A stretch of 64,000 nt of DNA from positions 40,199,223 through 40,263,222 of the forward strand of contig NC_087066.1 in assembly GCF_963678635.1 (NCBI RefSeq). Direction: 5' to 3'. Below are positions 32,475 to 42,387 of this stretch, one piece after another (within the stretch, counting starts at the first letter, position 1; every line of letters begins with the position of its first letter). The notes under the pieces are model-generated. The model worked only from the letters and a program-made list of their open reading frames with translations, did not search any database and was not told the DNA's origin. Source of the DNA: Symsagittifera roscoffensis (lineage: Eukaryota; Xenacoelomorpha; Acoela; Convolutidae). The translations under genes were made by a program, and so were the position numbers.

Positions 32475-35400
32475 ATGAATTCAACCTATGATGCTGTTTT
32501 TAAAGTCATAGAAACAGACGTAGAAATTTTAGCAAAAGCAATTAACCAAGCCATAAGCGATTCCGACGAAGTACAGATCATAAACGATTTCTTAACGGAA
32601 TTGAAGAGCTTGCTTGACGATGCCAATAACGAAGCAGTCAAGATAATACACACCGGAACGGACCAGCAAGACTCAATCATTGAACGATTGAAAACTTTGA
32701 AAGTTTTGTACCGAACGATCCAACTACGATCAAAACGATACGAGCGTACCCTCAACAACACTGCCACGTCTTCTTTAAACTCATCACGAGTAGCCAGCAA
32801 CGTCTCGACGCCTTCAATAATACGACAAGCCTTGAAAAATCTTCCCCTTCGACGCCAAACGGAAAGTTTAACCCGTAGTACCACTACACAAAACGTCACC
32901 ATAGACCAGGACACCCCGGACGATTTGCCACAATTTTCAGGATTGCCAGCAAGCTTAAACGCTACTTCAAACCACAGATCAAATTCCGCCCAGGACAATT
33001 CAGGACTCCTACTTCGCCCCGGATCTAACAGCGACGCCAATACCTTGGATCATCGCATTCATCAACAAAAAACAGAAACTCTTGGAACTCAAACTGCCCA
33101 TGGAACTCACCTCCATCTTCAGTCAAACCTCTCATTGCAGCAGTCGAACGCCGACTTGTCACAAAGTTCAAACCTTCAGCCGAACCACCCAGAAGCTCAA
33201 CTTCAAGGAACGACTATAGAATTGAACAATGGAACTCAACTCCAAATCGACAATCAGCAATTGACAGCAACAGTGGGACAAAGACCGAACTCAGAAGCTC
33301 AACTTCATGAAACGTCACCACACTCCAACCCTGGAACTCAAATCCAAGTTTTCAATCAGCAGATGAACGCACCAGCAACCCAACAAAGAAATGTTTCAGC
33401 GCCAATATTTCTTCCGACAGCAACTTCAAAAGCAGCTCAGAGTCAAATGATTGGACAGCAAATCACACACCCATTTCTTGCTCCCCAGACAGCTAGCCCC
33501 CCACATGGACTATACCAGCCTTCAAGCCAACAACAGAACCAGCCTTCAAGCCTACAACAGAATCAGCATCCAAGTCAGCAACAGAGGACACATAATCCGA
33601 ATAGCGCCTTTAGACCCATCTTGACGATTGGAAATCAGAATTCAACCAATCATCCCCCCACCAACGTGTTCTGTGGACACCAGACGACAGCTAAGGGTAT
33701 CACAAACATCAACGGAGTACCGATACCAGCACAACCAGCACTACTGCCAACAAACCAAGGAGATCAACGAACAGCAACAAATTGGACCTCCAGCCAGCCG
33801 ACCCTGACTCACCAATGTACACAACCTGCCATAAGATCGTACCAGGAAGGATTTCTGGGAACCACGACAGCATACAACCCTACGAACATGCCGACATCAT
33901 CAACAAAAGCCTTCACTCATGCAGGCTGCAGGGGACCAACAGGATCAACTCACCAAAATATCAACCGACCTCCCCCTCATCAACATGCAGTCCATCAACA
34001 TGCAGCACATCAACATGCAGCACATCAAAACCAGCCGTCTTATTTTCCTCCGATTCCTGCCAACCTTGGAACAGCACCGACAGACCACACCCATCATCAA
34101 ACGATCTCGAAGACATTCAGGAAATCAGTGCCCATTGTCAAACCATTCATATTCGACGGAGAACCTGAACAATGGTTAGATTGGATAGGACTGTTCAACG
34201 CAACCATCAACAGCACCGACATGACAAACTCGGAAAAGATGACACATCTGCAGAAACTTGTATCCGGAGATGCAAAATCTCTTATCCGAGGATATGGATG
34301 CAATGGAGCAATGTATGACGCAGCCCTTCAGCGACTGGAAAACGACTTTGGTAACCCGACGAAGATAGTTACATCCTTCCTTCGACGACTCGACGCCATC
34401 AGCGGCCCCAATCTACGACATACCAGAAGCTACAAGGACCTCGCCAACTTCCTACAGACAATGGTCGATACATTCACGACACTTGGATTCCAGCACGATC
34501 TACACTCTACGACAAATGTCCAAACAGTTTTGTCAAAACTGCCTACCCCTTGCCGACTAGAATGGAATAGATACAATCTGCAATGCAACATCAGACAACC
34601 ATCACTCATCGACCTCACCAATTGGTTCAACATCTACGCCGAAGCATGCAGCGATTTGCCGAGCCACAGCAACAACAACAACACCAGAAACAGCAGCAGC
34701 AACAACAACTACAACAGCAGCAACACTCAAGGATCATCATCCAACGGTCACACCCACCAACATGGACCATCGGATCACCGCGCCAATCAGAACCACCGGA
34801 ACCAGCAACGCAGCCAGCAGCAACATAAATCTGGACAAAAGGATCAACGACGAGATTTTTGCCCGGAGAAACGCAATTGCCAGTACCTTGGAAAATGCCA
34901 TCACTTCATCGCAATGAACCCAAAGGACAGATTACAGCATGCCAGGGACCTACAACTATGTTTCAACTGCCTCAGCCCCCACAAGTTCGCCGACTGTCAA
35001 TCAACGCAAACCTGCCGGACGGACGGATGCAGTAAGAAACACCACACACTTCTGCACAACAGCAGCACCTACAACTCGACGACACAAAGGGAGACAGCCA
35101 ACCGGAACTCCAGACAACATGACGACACCACCAACTGCAGCACCAGCATAAACAGAAGGAAATCGACTCGCCACATTCCGACCCTGCCAATAACGATCTC
35201 TCATGGCAAACATACAGTTCATGCCTATGCAATGCTTGATTGTGGAAGCAAACTGACATTGCTTAAATCATCAATCGCCCTCCAACTCAAACCAGATCTG
35301 CAGTTAGACGACACCATCCAGCTAAACCAAGCACTGACATCATCAGACACAGCTTCTACAAAGATGACGATTGCGATTGGACCCTACAACCAGCAAAAGC

Positions 35401-38400
35401 AGCCATTTCAACTAAATGACATCGACGTCATAATGGATTGGAACCCTTCCCAATTCAACCCTGAACTCGTCAACTCCATCTGCCAAAGAAACGAGCCTCT
35501 TCAACACATTCGGATAGCCACACTGCCCTCGAAAGAAATCGGAATCATCATTGGATGCGATTTCGCCGAACTCGTGACACCTTCAGAAGTAATCCATTCA
35601 AAACAAAATGTGCCTATTGGATGGAAAACGCCACTTGGATGGTCTCTCTGCGGACGAGACAATGCAGCGACACCCAACGACATCAACACAATCAACTTCA
35701 CGACAGACGATAAACTCTTTCGCCACGTAGCTGAATGGATGAAATTGGACGCCGAAGGGATTTCAACTGACCAAGGCAGCCTCTCAACAGACGACAAGGA
35801 AGCTCTCCGCATCTTGGAATCTTCAACAACTCGCTTGCCCAATGGACACTACGAAATTGGAATGCTTAGGAAACGTGGACAACAACTGCCAAACAATAGA
35901 TGGCTTGCCAAGAAGCAGCTCGACAGCCTTCTCCGACGACTGAAGAGAAACACCGAGATGGCACAGAAATATCAGGAGACCATCGACACCGACTTGCAGA
36001 AAGGTTTCATAGTCAAAGTTGATGATTCCCATGAAGACTCAACAGGAAAATGGTACCTTCCTCATCATCCAGTGACAAACATCAATAAACCTGGCAAGGT
36101 ACGCCGAGTCCTTAATGCATCGAGCATCTACAAAGGAGTATCACTCAACAGCAACCTACTAACTGGACCAGACCTCCTCACAAACCTTACTGGAATCGTT
36201 ATGCGATTTCGCGAAGACCAAATCGCTATTTCTGCCGACATTGAATCAATGTTCATGCAGGTCTTCGTGAGCCCAGAGGACCAGCCGTATTTGCGATTTC
36301 TGTGGAAGGACAACACGGGCCAACCCACAACCTTCCAATACACCCGCCACATCTTCGGAGCTACCGACTCACCATGTGTTGCCTGCTACGCCACTCGACA
36401 ATGTGCGAAGGACAATGCCGACAAATATCCAGCCTTGGAGCAAATCACAAAACGCAACATATACATGGACGACCTATACAAAGCCGTTTCAACGCCGACG
36501 GAAGCGACACAGTTAATGAACGACCTTCAAAAGATGTTCAGCCTTGGAGGTTTCAACCTCACAAAATGGACCTCAAACTCTCAACAATTCCTCACAACAG
36601 TTAACGAGAACCACTTGGAAAACAACGACAGCCTCACCAAGAAGGAACGACCCCTCGAAAGAGTTCTTGGAGTGAAATGGAAACCAGACACGGACGTCTT
36701 TCTTGTGGAAGCAAAGAAGTTTCACGCCATTGACAAGAAGGACTTAACGCAGCGCAAACTATTGAAGTTTGCTTCTTCAATCTTTGACCCGCTTGGAATT
36801 ACGATGCCACTGACAATTCGACTACGACAATCACTTCAACTTGCCTGGAGTAATGGACCTCAATGGGACAAACCTCTAAACATGGATCATTTAACAGACC
36901 TCAACGATTGGATAGACAAGCGAAGCCAATTCAACGACATCTGCCTGCCCCGGACTTACTTCAAACCAGAAACGAAGATACTGGAAACCCAACTCCATGT
37001 ATTCAGCGACGCTTCCGAACTTGCCTTAGCATCAGTTGCTTACCTCAGAATCAGATACGACGACGACACAACGGAACTCAAGTTCGTCATTGGAAAAGCC
37101 CGAGTAGCACCCATCAGCAGAATGACAATTCCAAATCTCGAGCTTCAAGCCGCCACTAACGGAGCTAAACTGTCTCGTTTCATCAAAGAACAACATGACA
37201 TAAGAATCGACAGTACGACACTATGGACAGATAGTACAACAGTTCTTCATTGGATAAACTCGCCGAATCAACGACACCTGATCTTCATTGCCAACCGCCT
37301 GAATTTCATCATGGACTCAACATCTCCTCTGGACTGGAGATACGTGCCCAGCAAAGACAACCCTGCAGACGACGGAACACGTGGTTACAAAGCATGTGAC
37401 ATGACTACCGATTCACGATGGATCAAAGGACCAGACTTCTTGTTAAGACCATCATCCGATTGGCCTAATCACCCGCCAACACAACCTACAGCCGATATTC
37501 ATCTGACAGACAACGACCCACAACCGCCAACATCAGTAATCGACTTCAACCGATTTAGCACTTGGACAAGAGCACTCAGAGTTACTTCATATGTTCTTCT
37601 CTTCGCAGAAAACATCAAAAGGAAGACACGCCAGAACCTCTCACTTCAACACCTCACCTTAGGATTCGCATGGATCATTAAACACTCACAGAATCAATCA
37701 TTCCCCAAGGAAATAGCATGCCTGACAAAGAAATCTGACATTCCACCCCGCAGCCCTCTACAACCTCTTTGCCCCTTCATCGACGATCACGGATACTTAC
37801 GTGCCAAAGGACGACTACAGAAAGCCCCGCTTCTACTTTGCAGCCGACATCCAGTCATTCTGAACGCAGAAAACTACCCAATACAACTCTTCATGAAGCA
37901 AACACACGAAATAAATTCCCATTGTGGAATGGAACACACCCGAAGCATTCTTCAACAGGACTTTTGGATCATAAGATCACGCAAGCATCTGAAGAAAACT
38001 ATTCGACAATGCATACCTTGCCGACGCCTTCGACAGGAACCAGTGAAGCCTCTGATGGCAGATCTACCCCTACAACGACTCCCTTTATCGGAAAACAGTT
38101 ACCCCTTCTACTCAACAGGAATTGACTTCTTTGGACCCTTTGCCACGCGGAACAACGACGAGTACAGTAAGCGATACGTTCTCTTCTTCACCTGCCTCGT
38201 CACGCGAGCAGTTCATTCAGAAATATGCCAGCAAATTGACACAAACTCAACTCTACAAGCCATACGCCGTTTCATCGCTAGACGCGGTAAACCCAGGATC
38301 ATCTTCTCTGACAACGGAAAAGCCTTCGTTGCAGCTGACAAGGAATTACAGGAAAGCCTTTCTGAGATTCAACACAGCAACGACTTCAACAATCAATGCC

Positions 38401-39008
38401 AATTACTTGGAATAACCTGGAAGTTCAACCCACCTGCAGCTCCTCACTTTGGTGGATCATGGGAACGCCTCATAAAAACATTTAAGATTGCCTTCTACAA
38501 AGTCATTGGAACACGGGCACTGGACGACGAAACTCTGTCAACCTTCACGTGCGAGGTTGAAGCTATGATGAATTCTCGCCCGCTAACCCACGTCTCATCA
38601 GACCCAACCGACGACGAGCCCCTTACACCCAATCACCTTCTACTAGGACGACCAACAAACAATTTGCCTCCCGGATTGTTTCTCCCTCGCCACACAACGG
38701 ACAAGAAAACTTGGAAACAAGCTCAAGCCTTGAGTCAACAGTTCTGGAACAGATACCTCAAAGACTACTTGCCAACCTTGACGACCCGAACGAAATGGAC
38801 AAAGCAAGTGGAAAATCTTCAGCAAGGAGACCTTGTATGGATACTGGAAGACCTAACGCCTCGAGGTCTTTGGCCCCTGGGACGGGTACTTCGTACTTTC
38901 CCAGGTGCAGACGGAATCGTTCGCTCCTGCGAAATTAAAACTAGCAGGGGGATTCTACACCGACCAGCAGTCAAACTCTCGCGAGTATTGGACCACAGTA
39001 ACAACTAG
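32475..39008 (+). CDS. BEL/Pao gag-pol polyprotein
   Basis: 2177 residues. Gag: a coiled N-terminus, then a long Gln/Ser/Asn/His-rich linker (residues ~150-540) with short HQHAA repeats, then the DUF1759-type capsid region from ~554 (IFDGEPEQWLDW). A Cys/His knuckle (CFNCLSPHKFADC) lies at ~827, with a second Cys/His cluster after it. An aspartic protease follows at ~918, reading LDCGSK where D-S/T-G is usual. Reverse transcriptase has YMDD at ~1328; an A17-type region and RNase H (VFSDASE ~1508) follow. Integrase has an HHCC zinc domain (~1790-1852) and D, D, E catalytic residues in GIDFFG (~1881), FSDNG (~1945) and GGSWERL (~1992). A DUF5641-type C-terminus ends it. The start codon is the first ATG after the leader. 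Codons are C-rich, unlike the AT-rich surroundings. Confidence 0.95.
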   Translation: MNSTYDAVFKVIETDVEILAKAINQAISDSDEVQIINDFLTELKSLLDDANNEAVKIIHTGTDQQDSIIERLKTLKVLYRTIQLRSKRYERTLNNTATSSLNSSRVASNVSTPSIIRQALKNLPLRRQTESLTRSTTTQNVTIDQDTPDDLPQFSGLPASLNATSNHRSNSAQDNSGLLLRPGSNSDANTLDHRIHQQKTETLGTQTAHGTHLHLQSNLSLQQSNADLSQSSNLQPNHPEAQLQGTTIELNNGTQLQIDNQQLTATVGQRPNSEAQLHETSPHSNPGTQIQVFNQQMNAPATQQRNVSAPIFLPTATSKAAQSQMIGQQITHPFLAPQTASPPHGLYQPSSQQQNQPSSLQQNQHPSQQQRTHNPNSAFRPILTIGNQNSTNHPPTNVFCGHQTTAKGITNINGVPIPAQPALLPTNQGDQRTATNWTSSQPTLTHQCTQPAIRSYQEGFLGTTTAYNPTNMPTSSTKAFTHAGCRGPTGSTHQNINRPPPHQHAVHQHAAHQHAAHQNQPSYFPPIPANLGTAPTDHTHHQTISKTFRKSVPIVKPFIFDGEPEQWLDWIGLFNATINSTDMTNSEKMTHLQKLVSGDAKSLIRGYGCNGAMYDAALQRLENDFGNPTKIVTSFLRRLDAISGPNLRHTRSYKDLANFLQTMVDTFTTLGFQHDLHSTTNVQTVLSKLPTPCRLEWNRYNLQCNIRQPSLIDLTNWFNIYAEACSDLPSHSNNNNTRNSSSNNNYNSSNTQGSSSNGHTHQHGPSDHRANQNHRNQQRSQQQHKSGQKDQRRDFCPEKRNCQYLGKCHHFIAMNPKDRLQHARDLQLCFNCLSPHKFADCQSTQTCRTDGCSKKHHTLLHNSSTYNSTTQRETANRNSRQHDDTTNCSTSINRRKSTRHIPTLPITISHGKHTVHAYAMLDCGSKLTLLKSSIALQLKPDLQLDDTIQLNQALTSSDTASTKMTIAIGPYNQQKQPFQLNDIDVIMDWNPSQFNPELVNSICQRNEPLQHIRIATLPSKEIGIIIGCDFAELVTPSEVIHSKQNVPIGWKTPLGWSLCGRDNAATPNDINTINFTTDDKLFRHVAEWMKLDAEGISTDQGSLSTDDKEALRILESSTTRLPNGHYEIGMLRKRGQQLPNNRWLAKKQLDSLLRRLKRNTEMAQKYQETIDTDLQKGFIVKVDDSHEDSTGKWYLPHHPVTNINKPGKVRRVLNASSIYKGVSLNSNLLTGPDLLTNLTGIVMRFREDQIAISADIESMFMQVFVSPEDQPYLRFLWKDNTGQPTTFQYTRHIFGATDSPCVACYATRQCAKDNADKYPALEQITKRNIYMDDLYKAVSTPTEATQLMNDLQKMFSLGGFNLTKWTSNSQQFLTTVNENHLENNDSLTKKERPLERVLGVKWKPDTDVFLVEAKKFHAIDKKDLTQRKLLKFASSIFDPLGITMPLTIRLRQSLQLAWSNGPQWDKPLNMDHLTDLNDWIDKRSQFNDICLPRTYFKPETKILETQLHVFSDASELALASVAYLRIRYDDDTTELKFVIGKARVAPISRMTIPNLELQAATNGAKLSRFIKEQHDIRIDSTTLWTDSTTVLHWINSPNQRHLIFIANRLNFIMDSTSPLDWRYVPSKDNPADDGTRGYKACDMTTDSRWIKGPDFLLRPSSDWPNHPPTQPTADIHLTDNDPQPPTSVIDFNRFSTWTRALRVTSYVLLFAENIKRKTRQNLSLQHLTLGFAWIIKHSQNQSFPKEIACLTKKSDIPPRSPLQPLCPFIDDHGYLRAKGRLQKAPLLLCSRHPVILNAENYPIQLFMKQTHEINSHCGMEHTRSILQQDFWIIRSRKHLKKTIRQCIPCRRLRQEPVKPLMADLPLQRLPLSENSYPFYSTGIDFFGPFATRNNDEYSKRYVLFFTCLVTRAVHSEICQQIDTNSTLQAIRRFIARRGKPRIIFSDNGKAFVAADKELQESLSEIQHSNDFNNQCQLLGITWKFNPPAAPHFGGSWERLIKTFKIAFYKVIGTRALDDETLSTFTCEVEAMMNSRPLTHVSSDPTDDEPLTPNHLLLGRPTNNLPPGLFLPRHTTDKKTWKQAQALSQQFWNRYLKDYLPTLTTRTKWTKQVENLQQGDLVWILEDLTPRGLWPLGRVLRTFPGADGIVRSCEIKTSRGILHRPAVKLSRVLDHSNN

Positions 39009-39124
39009 ATGACCAACATGATCAACGACAGCTAACAACTAGATGACCATTACAATCAACGACGACGTACCATCAGCTTCAACGAACAATTTTCTAATTT
39101 GCAACCTGCAAATGGGCCCGGCTA
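39009..39124 (+). other. BEL/Pao 3' untranslated region
   Basis: Short spacer between stop and 3' LTR. The expected polypurine tract is weak (AAATGGGCCCGGCTA just before the LTR). Confidence 0.6.
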
Positions 39125-39312
39125 TGTCTACGACATTTGAACTTTAATCTTTGCCGAACCTAATTTTACCACATTTTTGACATGATTATGCCGCCAAATT
39201 AGTAAACTGAAAGACTCAAAACTCAAAAATCAGAAAGAAATCATTTAAAAGCAACAACTAAACTACGATTTGAAATTGGAATCTGAATCACCCAAAAGTA
39301 TTGCCATTGTCA
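39125..39312 (+). repeat. 3' LTR of the BEL/Pao element
   Basis: 188 bp, identical by eye to the 5' LTR. Confidence 0.92.
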
Positions 39313-41930
39313 AGGCAGTATGACGAACATTTTCCAGCGCATGATGGACTTAATCGTTGGATCTCAATCATGGATTCAAATCTCTAAAAGACCAAAAAGA
39401 TATAGTCAATCGAATTTCAGCTAATCTAAACAACCAGTCGTTTTCGGTCAAATAATGAAATCACCAATTTTATGCAAAAGAACTCGAATGAACTGGCTGC
39501 AAAATTACTGAATCAGCCAAAATTGCAACTGGCTGCAAAATTACTGAAACACTAGCCATGAAAATTTTACCACTCCCTAGAAATAGTTAAGAAACTCAGA
39601 CCCTATTGAGAAAAAAACTTAAAAAAACTTCTGTCCCGAATTTAGCTACCTTACAGAATCGTTTATGCCCACTTTTGATCAAAAATTGAAACTTTACTCG
39701 GAATAAATCCGAAAAAAAAACACTTTAATCGCAAAAAAAAAAAACACTTTTAATCGCATATAGATAACTTAATACAGTCGACGCGAACTTTCTACTAACA
39801 AACTCAAACTTCTGAGAATAGTTGGGAGGTGGAACGTTACAGGAACTACCTTAACGGATCGAACTTTGGAGTTATAATGGACTATAAAGCCTATTTATCC
39901 ATCCGCCAGGTCAATCAAGCGAGTGAAAAAAAACTTATCAGGCCCGTTTAACACACTGTGTTGGCAAAATACCACCATTTAAATTTACAGTAAAACACAC
40001 CTCGCGAGGAAAGATATGGGTTTTCCAGATCTAGTTTCTAGATTTGCAAAAAGAAAACCCATCCAAACGCCATACTTTGACGAAAAAACATGGAACCGGT
40101 ACAGTGAAAACATTATAATTTTACTTTACAATCCATTGGATGAAGATGGTGTTATTGTAAGAAAAGCCATCTGATTGGCCACAGTTTAGAATACTTCAAT
40201 GACCATTTAGTCGAAGTTTTACATAACAAACTTATCAGTTCGAACAACTTTTTAGTTTGAAAAATGTGACTATTAACATACTTGTTCTGAACTTTGTACT
40301 ACAAATTGCATTCTCTTAGTTTATTCAAACAACGATTTTTTTTTTCAGAGTTATTTTTTATCAAAGTGTTTTTTCTTATTTCTTCGCAATTAATCAAAGT
40401 TTTGAAAAATCAAAGGCTATAAAAATTTTAAAAACTTTCAATGTATAAGTGTAAATTACAAAATTGTAGTTTCCTCAGCTCATTTAGTCTCCAATTGTTG
40501 AAAGATCCAAAATAAAACACTTATTTTTGCAAACAAATGTGGAGAATTGTTAAAAAATAAAACAAATTTTGGACATCATTTTTTTTCAACTTCAAAAATC
40601 TTCCTATAATTACAGACGAGAACATATTACTAATGCCGTGGGTAAAACAATCTACATTAAACGACCCATTATCTCAAAATAGTTGGTACCTAACAGGTAC
40701 GATTCAATCGAAATTAGTTTGCATTTCAATCGAGAAGAAGTACAACTGCAAACTTAATACACAGTAAAAAGACTGGTGGAGAACAACGCAAAAAACTTTA
40801 GATCCAAGCTAATCAATCTGCGTATAATGCGCTTGATTGGGCGGCATATAACCAAGTGAAGGACGGCTATCTGGATTCTCGTACCGCAAATAAAAAAAAT
40901 GCATCGGAAAAAGAATACGAATTGAACCCTTCTGCCTCACCTACTAAACGAGGCTCATCATCCAGAAGACAATCGTTGACCAGACATTTAAGCTTATGCA
41001 ATTTTTTTCTGAAAAGTGTCCATTAGGAACAATGGGGAGATAAGAATCGCAAAATCAAATACAAAGCAATTAGCTTGTTGGAATCCTCTATTAGTCTTCC
41101 GAACGGAAAAAATTTGGAAATGCCGACATCGCTTTTCTGAGAGAAAGAAACCAGGGACTTTCAATAAAACTTCACACTCCCTTTTTTAAACCACAGCTGC
41201 TCAGCTGCTAAACCAAAGATGCTTATAAAAGCTCTCCCACTCCAGACGAGAAAAATTGAACCTAGGACCCAGACAGAAGTGGTAATCACTGCTCAACCTC
41301 AGGATCAAAATCACCTAGAGTGTCTAAGTTTGCGGATCAACCCAAGAAGAAGGGAAATTTTAAGCAGAAGTACAGATTTTTGCCACAATCTTCGACAAAC
41401 CTAGGTGCTAAGTTAACAAATTTTCCATGATATAGCTACATTCAGCATAATTACAGTAAGTTGATAAACTCCTCTGCATCAACTCATACCGTTAACATTT
41501 GAAGAACACTAAATCGCTATTTTCTAGCCTTCATTAATTGCACTGTACCGTAATTTTTAAAACCATTCAGACAGTCACAGTACTTCATAAAAACCTATGG
41601 ATCAGTTATGCTTTTAAAAATTCATCCACCCCATCAATGTTGTTCTTAAATTGCACTTTAATTCCATACATCTTGTTTTGTTGTGATTTCTTATTTGTTT
41701 TCCCAGTCACCAGAGGAAAGAGTATGAGTATTTTAGTCGTTTTACCTTCACCTTGCTTAATTTTTCCCGAGTGAGGGAAGTATTGGAATTGTTCTTCTAA
41801 TCATCAGTTGCTATTCACTCGTCTTCTTTGTTATAGAAGTCAACGTCCCTCGATTATCTTCTTGCTATAATTGCAACCCCACAAAACAAAAACTTGTCTC
41901 TGATTTGGCTCTGTTATCCATTCGCAGCCA
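39313..41930 (+). pseudogene. Coding-like debris, probably of retroelements
   Basis: Several short stretches on the + strand read like decayed protein: FQRMMDLIVGSQSWIQ at ~39330, FAKRKPIQTPYFDEKTWNRY at ~40045, SAYNALDWAAYNQVKDGYLD at ~40818, and a Lys/Arg/Ser-rich segment to 41400. Stops and shifts lie between them. I cannot assign a family. A duplicated 'CTGGCTGCAAAATTACTGAA' occurs at 39497 and 39529. Confidence 0.35.
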
Positions 41931-41933
41931 CCC

Positions 41934-42236
41934 TCATTTGCCATACTTAACGTCGCGGAGCGTCCGTTTTGCATGAACAGCAATGTAAATTGATCTCCTA
42001 ATATCGTCTCCATGTACAAAGGCCTTTTTCACATCTACAGCTGAAGTTCTCCACTTTGGGTACGTTATTAGGAATCCCGAAAATAAGCCAACTGATTTCG
42101 AACTTTTCCTTGTATTTTTTACCAAAAATTTCCACGAACTGCAAGTATAGTCTCCACTTGTCTCGCGCCATCTTTCTCTATGTTCTATGAGTTCAATCGT
42201 CTTAATTGTGTGAGAGGCTACATATTTGGATGTCAA
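41934..42236 (-). pseudogene. Ty1/Copia-like reverse transcriptase fragment
   Basis: On the minus strand a 100-codon frame contains TSAVDVKKAFVHGDDIRRSI followed by YIAVHAK. This matches the Copia RT block (family: DVKTAFLHGxLxExIYMxxP). The preceding WKFLVKNTRKS also fits. No flanking domains remain. Confidence 0.55.
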
Positions 42237-42387
42237 TCATTTCAGTTGATACCTTTCATTATTTATATTCTTAAGAGTTTCTCATATCACTACTAAGTGT
42301 TAGCTGGTACCTGCCTGTCAATCAATCTAGGTCTGTCTAGTTGTTGACCTCTAATTCAGTGTCTGAATTATTTGAGTTAGAATCAAG

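Larger units (their letters stand above)
32008..39312 (+). mobile_element. BEL/Pao LTR retrotransposon, structurally complete
   Basis: Two identical 188-bp LTRs enclose a primer-binding site, a 279-bp leader and a single 2177-codon gag-pol frame. Identical LTRs and an unbroken frame mean a recent insertion and possible activity. The flanking 5-bp sequences (AAGCT on the left, AGGCA on the right) do not match, so no target duplication is seen. That suggests recombination between elements, a rearranged flank, or an atypical integration. The right flank reads like coding sequence of another element. Confidence 0.93.
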
